NCBI GenBank assembly: GCA_002887195.1
Contig: PJAB01000070.1
Span: 1-48,051 of the forward strand
Source: Chrysochromulina parva
Lineage: Eukaryota; Haptophyta; Prymnesiales; Chrysochromulinaceae
Reading direction: 5' to 3'
DNA length: 48,051 bases
The position numbers and the translations under genes were made by a program. Positions 37,798-47,885 of the stretch are shown here, piece by piece (within the stretch, counting starts at the first letter, position 1; each line of letters begins with the position of its first letter). The notes under the pieces are model-generated. The model was not told the DNA's origin and did not search any database. It saw only the letters and a program-made list of their open reading frames with translations.

Positions 37798-40241
37798 TCG
37801 GGGGGGGCGGCGGCGGGGGGGGCGGCGGCGGCGGCGGCGGTGGGTACGATGCGCAATCCGGCAGCGGCGGCCAGACCGGTGCTTCTGACGGCGGCGGAGC
37901 GGACGGTGGCGCCGTGACCATGCAGACCGAGGTGGCGACACGTGAGCAGATGGCGAGCGTGCAGGGGATGGTCAACAAGCTGCTCAGCGTGACCCCGTCG
38001 AAGCACGAAGTGCGCAAGCTGTTGCAGGGGCTGCTCTCGCAGGACCGCGTGGCCGAAGCACACTACCTGATCGGGACGCTCCGCCAGGTCCGGCTTCCCG
38101 TGGACGTGGTCATGTACAACTTGCTCATGACCGCGTACAAGAAGAAGCGCCAGTGGCTCTCGGTGCTGCAGGTGATGCAGCAGATGCAGGCCGCCGGCCA
38201 GACGCCCGACTCCGTCTCGTTCAACATCTTGATCGACGCATGCGGCAAGGCACAGGAGCTCCAGCGCGCCTTTGAATACTTCCACGAGATGCGTCGCTCG
38301 GGCCTCGCCGCCTCCGTCAACACATACACATCACTCATTGACGCGTGCGGCAAGGCGAAGCAGCTCGCTCGAGCTTGCGAGCTCCTCGATCTCATGCAGC
38401 GCGAGGGCGTCGCCCCCAACGCGCACACGTTCACCACGATCATCAACGCGTGCACGTCGGCGCAGGACCTCGAGCGTGGTCTGCAGGTGCTCCATCGCAT
38501 GGTGCAGTGCTCTGCAGTGAGCGACGTGGGTCATACGTCGCTCACGCCGTACACGACTCTCATCCGCGCGTGCGGCAAGGTGCTCGACGTCGACACTGGC
38601 TTTGCGGTGCTCCAATGCATGCTCGACGTCGGCGTGAAGCCGAATGTCGTCACATTCAACTGCCTGATTGACGCGTGCGGCAAGACGCAGCAGCTCGAGA
38701 AGGCGTTCCAGGTGTTCAAGCTCATGCAGCACTGCAACGCACCACCCGACCCGGCGACGTATGCTGCCCTCATCGAGGCGTGCTGTAAGGCCAACGAGAT
38801 CGACCGCGCTTACGAGCTCCTCACGGCCATGCGCCACCAGAACCAGCCGCCCAATGCGGCCATTTGCACGGTGCTCCTCGAGGCCTCGACGCGCTCGCGG
38901 CGCATCGACTTCGCCTTCGACCTTCTGAACATGATGGCCAACAGCGGCATGCGCCCCTCGTCCCTCTCGTTCAACGCGCTCATCGAGGCATGTACTGAGA
39001 CGCAGCGCCTGGACCGGGCTTTTGACGTTCTTGGCAGCATGAAGCGCCTTGGCGTTCGCGCCAACACGGGCACATACTCTCTTCTCATTGAAGCGTGCGC
39101 CAAGGGGCGTGACCTTCCCAAGGCGATCTCGGTGCTGCAGGAGATGGGCCGCATGGGCGAGCCGCCGGACGTGAGCTGCTTCAACACTGTCATCCGCATC
39201 TGCGGCGACGTGAACAAGGTCGACTTTGCCTTCCAGATCCTCGAGTACATGATGAGCCTCCAGCTGCCGCCCAACTCATTCACCTTCGCGGAGCTCATCG
39301 AGGCATGCTCGTTGGCTGGCGACCTCCGCCGCGCCACCTCAGTTCTGTACGAGATGCGCTCGGCCGGCTGGTCGCCAAGCAAGGAGACGCTCAAGGCAGT
39401 CTACCTCGCGTGCGCGCGCTCTAATGATCCCATCAGCGCTCTGATTAGCCTGTTTGACCCGGCCGCCAGCGCCGCGAACGTGGCCGTTGGCAGTGGAGCC
39501 TCGATGGTGCTGCAGGCGACCACCGGCCTGCCGAAGCCCACTGGCGCGCCCCTCCTGCTTGCCGTCGTCGAGACCCTCGCGGCGGCCGGCCGGCACGCCG
39601 ACGCCGTCGAATTCTACACGGCTCAGCGGATTGAGCAGATGGCCATCGACCCACCAATCGTGTACGAGGCAGTCAATCGGTTGCAGGGGGAGCAGACGAA
39701 CGAGGCATCGCGCCGGCTGCTGCAGCTGCTTCAGAAGAAACTTCAGTGGGCGCAGCAGCAGCCGTCAGCCGTCCAGACGAGCGCGCCTGAGCCGGCGTCC
39801 TTCCCTCAGAGTGCAGCGGCGGCATGGAAAGGTCTCGACGAACGAGGCGGCCCAGAACCGTCCATGCCGTCGATGCCAGACATCACCATGCCGACGAGCA
39901 GCAGGCTCATGGCGCCGCCACCCTCCATGCTTTCGTCTGCGGCAGCAGTGATGACGACGACGGCAGCACCCACCCTGCGGGCGCCCACGCCACCCGGCCT
40001 CGGATGCTCTGCGGGGCCGCCCGGCCTAACACGCACCCTCCCATCAATGGTCGGATCAGGCGTCGGGCTGCACCCAGTGCGGCAGCCGACGTCGGGCACC
40101 CTCGGCCTCGGCGGCACCATTCGCAGCCCCGTGGACTCGGCCGACCTTGACCTACGCTACGCCATTGCAGGCAGCGGCGCCTTCGAAGACGACCCAAGCG
40201 ATCAAGCAGACGGCTCCCCATCGGCGCAGAAGCTCATGTGA
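35681..40241 (+). CDS. P-type pentatricopeptide repeat protein with polyQ, three exons
   Basis: Proposed exons 35681-35785, 36059-36314 and 36448-40241 give 1384 residues. The second junction (YYAPG|TLNLPG, donor GTGAGT) is firm; the first (ACTCCGCG|GTGCGC to GTGGCGCAG|GAC) fits phase 0 but is less certain. A long Gly/Met-rich, then 26-Gln (37719-37796) and polyGly region precedes about 12 tandem 35-residue PPR motifs, from about 38097 to 39370 (e.g. TFNCLIDACGKTQQLEKAF). All are P-type, with no editing or SMR domain. A Pro/Ser-rich tail follows. PPR proteins bind organelle RNA one base per repeat to stabilise, process or translate it. No clear targeting peptide is visible; MATNSWSSGASMGS could be a weak one. 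One repeat is five residues longer (CSAVSDVGHTS). Confidence 0.88.
35786..36058 (+). other. Proposed PPR intron 1
   Basis: 273 bases, donor GTGCGC, acceptor GTGGCGCAG, phase 0 at both ends. Chosen over the donor at AACAG|GTCC because only this one keeps the frame. Confidence 0.5.
36315..36447 (+). other. PPR intron 2
   Basis: 133 bases, donor GTGAGT, acceptor GCGCCCAG, phase 1. It joins two GC-biased frames into a continuous Gly/Pro-rich sequence. Confidence 0.75.
37719..37796 (+). repeat. CAG trinucleotide repeat encoding 26 Gln
   Basis: 26 consecutive Gln codons, all CAG but one CAA, followed directly by a polyGly run of mixed GGG/GGC codons. Confidence 0.95.
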
Positions 40242-41095
40242 TTTCTTATGGGCCGGCCTCTGACTCGCCCTCACCCAATGTCTCCGAGACAATACCGCGG
40301 CCCCGGCCATTTAACCGGACCCCCCCCAACCATGGCATCATCAGCCTCTCGGCATATGCCGATCTTCATGCTTGTGGTCAAATGAACGAGCCTTCAGGCT
40401 ACGGGGTGCGCCTTCAGGCCGGGTCCACGGAGATGCACAGCCCAGTGCGAAATACAAAAGTGAGGATCATGGTGGCGGTGGTGGTCGGGGATGCACAGGG
40501 ACGGGGCATCGGAGGCAGTCGAAGCTGCACAGTCCCAGGCAAGGCCGAGTCATGGACGCTCGGAACGAATCGCCTCCAACTGCAGCAAACATGTCGTGGG
40601 TGTCGGGTCAAACGGAGAGACCAAAGGACGGAAAGCCAGCGGGACGGACAGAACCTTCAGCGATTTTCGACGCGCGGAGAGGTATCAAGAGCATATTTGG
40701 GTGCGGTGCTCGGGGCACCCCACCTGGCGAGAGGGGTTGGAGCAACGCACCGAGCGAAGCATGGCGCGATATGCGTTGGTGCCGAACAGTGATACACCAA
40801 TGGCTGCCCGTGCTGTGGAACGAGGTGTGTTATGAGTAAGACAGTGTCGTGCTCGTCAAGGTCACGTACGTTATGCGCCGGGGTCCCCGTGCGGTCAAAC
40901 GTCAATGCACTGCTGTCGTGCGTGTTATCAGTTGTAGTCTGTAAAAGTGTTGGTAACCTATGTGTATACGATTGTTGACGTGAGAGAAAGGTGACGAGCA
41001 AGACGCACCCGATCGACATCGAGCGGTGATCTCGAGTAGCCGTCGAGGGTGCGCGTCACTCGCTTGTGTCTCTTGACCGGAGGGTCTTCCCCCGG

Positions 41096-41141
41096 CCGTC
41101 TTCGGCGTCTAAGACGGTCTTGGAGAGACAGTGACTGTCTC
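41096..41141. repeat. Two adjacent short hairpins
   Basis: CCGTCTT/AAGACGG at 41096-41102 and 41111-41117 with an 8-base loop, then GAGACAG-TGA-CTGTCTC at 41125-41141. Both stems are perfect 7-mers. Confidence 0.7.
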
Positions 41142-41254
41142 ATCTCGCTCTAACATTGTTCATTATGATGGTCAGAGTCGTTGTTCATAGTTCTTGATTA
41201 GCATGAATACCTCCTGATGACGGTGGGCTGGGCCGCCGCGCGAGTTTCGGCATT

Positions 41255-41273
41255 GACGAAACCGAGTTTCGTC
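41255..41273. repeat. Perfect 8-bp hairpin
   Basis: GACGAAAC-CGA-GTTTCGTC, a perfect 8-base-pair inverted repeat with a 3-base loop. Confidence 0.8.
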
Positions 41274-41583
41274 AGCCGTTGACGTATCTCGTGCGTGGCC
41301 GAGCCTCACCGTATGCGACCCCGGGCAGGACCTGTAGTCCCCACGGACACGGTACGGACCGTGCAACCACCTCGCCTGGTTGGCGTGTGGACCGTGGCGG
41401 ACGCCTGTCATGCCCGGTTACAATCTATCACAGCATGACATGTACCCGTACCCCCTATCATGCAACACAGGTGCGGCGAAGGGTGAGGGCGACTGATTGA
41501 CTGAGGCGAGAGACGCTGGGCTGACTCCATCGAAAGGGCGGATGAATCTGATCTACGGTGGCTCTGGTTTCGTCGGCTCTTGA

Positions 41584-41613
41584 AACGGTAAGCGCGAGCG
41601 CGGCTTACCCGTT
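41584..41613. repeat. 10-bp hairpin with one bulge
   Basis: AACGGTAAGC pairs with GCTTAC-C-CGTT around a GC-rich 9-base loop; one bulged C. Confidence 0.75.
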
Positions 41614-42044
41614 ACACCGTTACTCCGAACGCGCAAGACATAGCAGCTGCGGGGGGGTCCCGGCAGTCCTGTTAATGTGGCCAGAGTGACCTGAGAGTAG
41701 CCCGTTGGGTAGCCTTAGTCGTTTCTCGCCTCCCTCTTCCCTCTCATAACCGCGTTAAATACTTAACTTTGATTGTTCTTGCATCTTGGACTTGGCGCCC
41801 CGTGGGCCGCGTGGCCCGCGGCGTCTCAGCAATACCAAAATGCTTTCAGTGTGGAGTGTGGATCGAAGACATGCGATCAGCGACCTCCTCGACGGTCGGC
41901 GCTCATCGCTAATCAACCCGCACCGTACACCGTGCGCACGCAGCACCTTCAAATCCCCCCCCACCGCGACGCGTCCCGCCCTGAGTCCGCACGTCCACCT
42001 TGCTCCCAGGCCCTCTTTGGTTCATACCTCATACAAGACGCTCT

Positions 42045-42899
42045 TCATAATCGAAGCGCCTCCGCGGGCGGCGACGCAGGCATCTCCAGACGCGTGACTT
42101 CGCTGCTCTGCTCGAGAGCGTCGGCCAGGGCTCGCCTGTTGACCGGCAGCAAGAGTGTGCGCTCGAGCTGCCCGCGACGATGAATGTCGCCGAGGAGCCA
42201 GACTTTCATCGTCCCACAGTCAGCGTCACTGCCCGTATCAGACGTGGCGCGCGGCGCCACGCCCACCCACTCAGCTCGCGGTGCGCATCGAGCAACGATG
42301 AGATCGTTCCGGGTCTCACTTTCGGGCGGAGCCTCTTGTTCGACACCCATCGGCGGCTCCTCCCACGTGTTGAAGAGGATGACACTACGGACAAAGTCCT
42401 TGGCGCCACCTGACTGGCTGATTGCAAACGGAGCGAGCCATACGTCAGCAGGCCGCGGTACTGCATGCTGATAGCGCCCATCGAAGCGGAGCACGCGACC
42501 GGCCACGGCCGGAACGGTCGTGAGCGTGCCAAACAAGGAGCTGCTCGATGCATGAGGCTCCCACACACACGTTGGCCCTCGGACTCGCAGCCCCACCTCA
42601 AGGTACAGGACATGGGCGCTTCTCGGATAGCGGAATGACTCCCGACCGAGCGTTGCCACCGCATGCTTCTCGTCCACATCCGCATGGGCCTCAATATGCT
42701 TCCAGTCTTGCCGACTCCAGTATTCAACGTGTGTTGAGCTATCTCCGACCTCGTTGAGAAAGGATGCGAGTGCTGCCTCGATGGCCGAGCCCGGCTGCTC
42801 GCGTGGAAACAGCGCGTGGCCAAGAGCGCGCGAGCATGCGGCTGTGTGCAATACTGCGCACGCGGCAGGCGAGAACACTTGATCGAAGACCAACACCAT
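42045..42899 (-). CDS. Small Fe(II)/2-oxoglutarate oxygenase-like protein
   Basis: 284 residues. HADVD (H72, D74) gives a His-x-Asp motif. VLRFDGRYQHAVPRP supplies a distal His145 at the expected distance, and R171 in FVRSVILFNTW is a candidate 2-oxoglutarate anchor. SAHVLYLEVG and VAGRVLRFDG resemble core strands of the double-stranded beta-helix. This supports a soluble 2OG dioxygenase of about the usual single-domain size, but the subfamily and substrate are unknown. There is no signal peptide. The last ~90 residues are outside the fold and look disordered. It is divergent from the ShKT-GH127 gene with only 171 bases between the two starts, so the pair probably shares a bidirectional promoter. 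Confidence 0.7.
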   Translation of the reverse strand: MVLVFDQVFSPAACAVLHTAACSRALGHALFPREQPGSAIEAALASFLNEVGDSSTHVEYWSRQDWKHIEAHADVDEKHAVATLGRESFRYPRSAHVLYLEVGLRVRGPTCVWEPHASSSSLFGTLTTVPAVAGRVLRFDGRYQHAVPRPADVWLAPFAISQSGGAKDFVRSVILFNTWEEPPMGVEQEAPPESETRNDLIVARCAPRAEWVGVAPRATSDTGSDADCGTMKVWLLGDIHRRGQLERTLLLPVNRRALADALEQSSEVTRLEMPASPPAEALRL

Positions 42900-43070
42900 C
42901 TCCTTTGGATCTTTGTCTCTCAGTGTGAAGGACTGTGAATTGTTTTGAGATGAACGAAGCTGTAATGAATGAATGAAGCCTTGGTGGGGTCGCGGTGTCG
43001 TGATACAATTGCAATGGATGAAGTAAGGCTACTTTGCTGAGGTGTCTTTTTGGGCATCAAAATTCGTCAA

Positions 43071-46000
43071 ATGCGGAATGGTCTTCGCCTTACTGCAATC
43101 CTTGGCATCGCGCTGTGGGTGCTGCTCGTGATCATCTCAGTTACTTTCGACACGTCGTTTCGTGCCGCGCAGGATACCTGCGCTGACGTTAGCCCAGCGT
43201 GCATCGACCTTCGCGATTTGTGTCTCACCGAATCGCACCGTGACCTCCTGCATTTGGCTTGCCCTGTGACGTGCGATGCCTGCGCCGCACCGCCTATACT
43301 CAATTACGATTGTCGAGACACGCGCTCAGAGTGTGGGCGCATTGCACACGCCGAGCGATGCGACTTTCGGCCGCTCACCTTTTGGCGCGACTGCCCGGTC
43401 TCATGTCGCATCTGTCGGCCTCGGCCTGGTCAGGAGCAGCTTGTCTTTGAGGTGGCAGCGCCTAGCGACAAAGAGCCTGGCCGCGACGAGGACCATGCGT
43501 CTCCTATCGATGGCGGCTGCCGAGACACGTCAGGCGACTGCGGCGCTCGAGCTGCGGCGGGTCAGTGCCGCAATCCGGCCTCTCGCGCACAGATGGTGGT
43601 GGATTGCGCCCGGTCGTGCGGCACGTGCCAGCGTCGGCAGGACGGAGCTCCCGGAGGGCAGAGCGTTGGTTACGAGAGTGACGAAGAGGTTGCACTTGAC
43701 AAATCCTGGGACGCACGTGCGGCGCAGCAGGTGCCCACGTGCATGGACGCCCGTCGCGCATGCCCTTTCTGGTTGTCGGTGGGTGAGTGCGAGCGAGAGC
43801 CCGAAGCGATGCGCAAGCTGTGTGCGGCCTCGTGTAGCTTCTGCGAGCCGACGAAGGCGCAGCTGACGCGTCCAAAGCTGCCGCGCATCGCTTGCGAGCC
43901 AGGCCGCACCGACCGGCACGATGGGTGCGACGAGTGGGCTGCCGCAGGAGAGTGTACTCTCGGTCGCAGGCTAATGCACGCCTTCTGCCCCTGTGCATGC
44001 CGCCAGCCGGGGGTGCTCGCGCTCGCCGAAAGGGTGCTCGCTGGGGTTGAGAGGAGCGGTGCAGCCAGCCGTAGCAATCGGAGCAGAAGCAGCAGAAGCA
44101 GCAGCAGCAACAGCGGCTCCACGTGCACGGACGTGCATGAGCGCTGTGAAGGCTGGGCTCTAATAGGCCTGTGCTCGGTCATGCCGATTCCGATGCGTCG
44201 CTTATGCCCATCCGCGTGCAAGCGATGCCAGGGCGGCCGCAGCGAGGCTGAGCGGTCCAAGTTAGGCAACCTCGAGACTGAGCAGGCTGAACCGTCCAAG
44301 TTAGGCAACCTCAGTCTCGAGACTGAGCAGCCGCAGGCGAGCACAGAGGACGAGGCAGACAGCAGTGGACGGGTGCCTCCGCAGCTCCATCGACGTCTTG
44401 GCGAGTGGTGCCGCGCGCATACTCTGGGGCGACCGCCGCGACCGAGGAGCCGGATCGATGGGCTTGCTGATTTGGACCGCCCGAGCGAGGACGGACATGC
44501 AGCAGACAGCTCGACTGTTCGGCGGGTCACTCCGCTGAGCACTGTGCCGCTGCTGCGTCGCGTGGCACTTCACGACGTGCGGCTTTCGGCTGGGACGGAG
44601 TTCTACGCGGCGCAGCAACTCAATGCAGAGTACCTCCTCTCTCTCCCACCTGATCGACTGCTATGGTCCTTTCGACACGTGGCAGGTGATGCCCACTGAT
44701 GACCACTGATTGCGTGGATGGCCTCTGGTCGCCTCTGATGACCACTGAGTGCATCTCCCGGTCTCCATTCCACATGTGGCAGGGCTGCCTACACCAGGAG
44801 AGCCCTATTCGGCATGGGAGGCTGCCGAGGGCGGTGGCTACCCCGACCCGAACACGCCAACCCGCACGCTCCGCGGCCACTTTGTCGGCCACCTACTCTC
44901 CGGCCTCGCACTCGGATACGCCGCCAGCGGGAACGCCAGCCTCGCCGCGCGCGCCAAGCTGCTGGTGCGTGAGCTGCGCCGCTGCCAACTCGCACTGGGC
45001 TCGGGCTTTGTTTCTGCTTGGCCAACTAAGGTGCTCGACACGCTGGAGGCGGGCGAGTTTGGGGCGGTCTGGGCTCCGTGGTACTTGGACGGATTGGCAA
45101 TGGATTGGCACCGATTGCCCCAATGGCCACTCACGTCTTCTCTGAATGTCTACCTGATTGCTCCCTGATTGCGCCTCACCCTGATTGTTTCCCAATTGCT
45201 GCTCCTCCTACCTTCACAGGTACACACTTCACAAGATCCTCGCTGGCCTGCTGGACGTGCATGAGCTCATCGAGGCTGCTGGCGCGACCGAGGCCGACAC
45301 GACCATTGAAAATGCGGCGCGCGGCGTGGATTCCGTAACGGATTCCCTCCTGACCGCGCAAGGTCTGCTCATGTACCTGGTGGGGCGCGTCGATCGGCTG
45401 CGGGCGGAGCAGGGCGAGGAGTGGTGGCAAGCGACCCTCGAGGTCGAGTTTGGCGGCATAGGGGAGGCAGCCTACCGGCTGGCTACCCTCTCTCGGCGCA
45501 ACTTGACGGTGCATGCAATGGCAGTGCGCCTCGCCCGTGCGTTTGTCAAGCGTCGTTTCACCGAGCCGCTGCTGCGTGGGCACGATTCTCTCAGAGGGTT
45601 GCATGCAAACACGCACTTGCCGCTACTAGTGAGTGGTGCTCGGGGTGCTCAGGTGGAGGCAGAGGCCCAGGCGCTCGTTGCAGCGGAGGGAGGCGCCGCG
45701 GACTCGATTGGCCTCGAGGCGGCGGCACAGGGGGCACTGACGAATCCCTCGGCCCCTGACGAATCCCTGACGAATCCCTCGGTCCGTGACGAATCCCTGA
45801 CACCGCCGCAGCTGCTCGCGGCGAGCGTGCAGGGGTTCTGCACGCTCTCCCTCGGATACTCGTACGCTGGCGCGCTCGGCTCGTCTGTGAATGAGCACTG
45901 GCCGAGTAGCGCCGCAAGCAACGGGCGCGCGCGGCGCACGAGCTTCGCTCCTGCGGAGTTGGAAGATCTGGTGAGCGGATGCGTCGACCTTGCAGAGGTG

Positions 46001-47407
46001 GGCGAGTGCACGCGCTCGGCTGCCTACATGCTCTCGCACTGCGCGGCCGCGTTTGCGGCTGAGGCCGTGGCGAACGCGGCGCGGGCCGAGGCGGCAGCGG
46101 GGGCGGATGGCGGTGAGGGCACCTCCGAGGTTGAATCATCGGATTCGGATGGATTCCACACGCAAGAGAGCTGTACCCAGTACAACGCCCTCAAACTCTT
46201 CGGGCGCTCGCCTTCAAGCGCGCTCGCCGACGCTTTTGAGCGCCAACTGCTCAATGGGGTGCTCGGCATCCAGCACCCCGCGCACCCTGGGAAGATGATC
46301 TACATGCTGCCGCTCGGTGCAGGGGTCTCGAAGGCGAAGGCGAACTGGGCAGGCTGGGGCGGGCCCGACGATGCCTTTTGGTGCTGCTACGGCACGGGCG
46401 TGGAATCCTTTGCTAAGCTCGCCGACGGGGCCTTTTTCGAGGGTGCCCCTGCAGTCGCCCCTGCAGCCGAGGCGTCTGAGGCCGAGGTGGCCGCCGCAGC
46501 TGCCACGGCCGAGGAGCTGGATGTGCCCAAGACGGCGCGCAGTGTGAGGCCGGGCGCGGTTTTGCACGGCGCCGTGCTGGGCGAGGCTGTGCGCGCCCCA
46601 CCGGCGCTGTGGATAAGCCAGTTTGTTCCGAGCACCCTCAGCTGGCGAGCGGGTGGCGTGCGTCTCGTGCTCGAGCGCGAGCTTGAGCCGCGCGAGTGTG
46701 CCTCCGTCGACGTAACCGTGACGCTTGCAAGTGGCCTTCCGTCCGAAGAGCCACCCCCTGTGGGGGATGGCTGGCGCCGTGGTGAGCACGTGCATGCTGG
46801 CCTTCCGTCGGAAGGGCAGCCCCCTTTGGGGCAAGCCACGAAAGGGGCGGAGAGTGGCGGCTGCTTCGAAGCACGGGGATGCACGCTCTGGCTGCGCATT
46901 CCATCGTGGGCTGCGCCGCTCGCCTCCTTAGTGACCCTTGTCACTCAGGCTGGCCAAACCACGCCCCTTGCACCACCGCCGACTCCGACGAGCGAGGGCG
47001 ACACGCAGGCCGCCGCCGCGTCCCGTCGCCCAATGGCCGTCGGCCGCTTCCTGCGTGTCCATCGTCGATGGGCAGAGGGCGACAGGCTAGTGGCCCACTT
47101 CGGCCTGTATGCCTACCTCGAGCCCATTAATGACTGGCGCCCAAGCTTTGAGTCGACGTACGCGCTGCTCTATGGGCCGCAGATGCTCGTCGGGCTGACG
47201 ACCAAAGGCGAGCACACGCTGCGAGGCGCGCCGGAGGAGGTGCGCCGCTGGACTCGGGTCGCCCGGTGCGCGGACCCGCACGGGGGCAAGGCGACGTGGG
47301 CCAAGGTGCGACTCGAGGCCCCTGGCGCCGATCGTAAGCCCGTCGAGCTGATGGCCCTCGCGGCGGTGGTCGACGAGACTTACACGGCCTACTTTCGCGT
47401 CGTTTGA
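43071..47407 (+). CDS. Membrane-anchored six-ShKT plus GH127 glycosidase fusion, three exons
   Basis: Exons 43071-44685, 44783-45080 and 45220-47407 join in frame to 1366 residues. A signal anchor (about 7-28) makes it type II, with the rest lumenal or extracellular. Six ShKT-type Cys6 domains follow (about residues 35-390; e.g. CMDARRACPFWLSVGEC), a structural fold common in algal and animal extracellular proteins. After a Ser/Glu linker the GH127 (DUF1680, beta-L-arabinofuranosidase-type) domain begins; splices restore LLWSFRHVAGLPTPGEPY and VWAPWYTLHKILAG. HANTHLP, ESCTQYNALKL (E954, C956) and WCCYGTGVESFAK (C1026, C1027) match the Glu/Cys3 zinc and nucleophile set of GH127. Insertions include a LTNPS repeat near 45740-45800 and the 34-base duplication at 46732-46831. 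Likely trims arabinofuranose-like sugars in the Golgi or cell coat. Confidence 0.9.
44686..44782 (+). other. GH127 intron 1 with 8-base TSD-like repeats
   Basis: 97-base GT-AG intron, phase 1. GTGGCAGG occurs at 44679-44686 and 44776-44783, straddling both junctions identically. Carries CCACTGATGACC at 44693-44704 (also in the MSH6 intron) and repeated CTGATGACCACTGA words. Confidence 0.92.
45081..45219 (+). other. GH127 intron 2 with CTGATTGC repeats
   Basis: 139-base GT-AG intron, phase 2 (TG|G TAC). Its 3' half has CTGATTGCTCCCTGATTGCG and further CTGATTG units, which match a CTRAY-type branch-point consensus, before a pyrimidine tract and TTCACAG. Confidence 0.9.
46732..46831 (+). repeat. 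34-base direct repeats around the dispersed word, copy 3
   Basis: TGGCCTTCCGTC...TGGGG at 46732-46765 and 46798-46831 agree at 29/34 positions and are offset by 66 bases (22 codons). Between them, 46774-46797 is the 24-base word in inverted orientation (23/24), with GTGGTGAGCAC containing a donor-like GTGAGC. Confidence 0.9.
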
Positions 47408-47885
47408 GCCCCTCTCGTACAATGTTCCAGGCGTGTTGTTAGTAAGAGCCAACATAATTACGTTATACCAACATGGTGAATGTCGTGTGTATCCTGACCG
47501 TACGTAAAAGAGTTAGTCGTGCAGACCATGTGCGAGGTGTGTTCTTAGTGCTGTACGGCGTATTAGTTTGAGTCTAAGCTGTTTCACTTCGGACGTCTTC
47601 GAGCCGCCCGTGCGGGCGGGGTGTATGGGCCCTATAAGTATGCCATGGCCATGAGCTGCTGCGCTATACCTTCGAGTGTCTCACCTCACGTCACCTCAAC
47701 AAGAACACAAATCCCCTTGCCACCGACGAGCATCGAGCTCACGTTCTTGCACTCAGCTCATGATCCGTCGAAGGGCCCTCACTGCCAATGCCGGCGCGCG
47801 ATCAGAGAATACACTATTCCAAACGCCCCACCGTGCTTGAACCATGCTATCCTGTGGAAGTACATCAGAGACGTCAGGAGAACCA
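47408..47885. other. Convergent spacer with hairpin and TATAAG
   Basis: Between the ends of the GH127 gene and the right-edge gene. Contains CCGCCCG-TG-CGGGCGG (47604-47619), a perfect 7-base-pair hairpin, and TATAAG at 47633-47638, 14 bases after it. No convincing plus-strand gene follows within the window. Confidence 0.45.

Larger units (their letters stand above)
40242..42044. other. Non-coding interval of 1.8 kb with hairpins
   Basis: The longest gene-free stretch. No frame has convincing protein character. Short perfect hairpins are listed separately (41096-41117, 41125-41141, 41255-41273, 41584-41613). It could hold one or more structured RNAs or only UTRs and promoters; I recognise no tRNA, snRNA, snoRNA or rRNA. 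Confidence 0.5.

Noticed and set aside
40238..40839. Overlapping plus-strand frames of 114-184 codons after the PPR gene
   Set aside because: Three frames are open at once, codon bias is weak, and no motif or hydrophobic pattern is seen.
41160..41225. GATTAGCATG (U6-like) and CTGATGA (box C-like) words
   Set aside because: Single short matches only; no U6 core, no paired box D, and no promoter or terminator of a small RNA gene.
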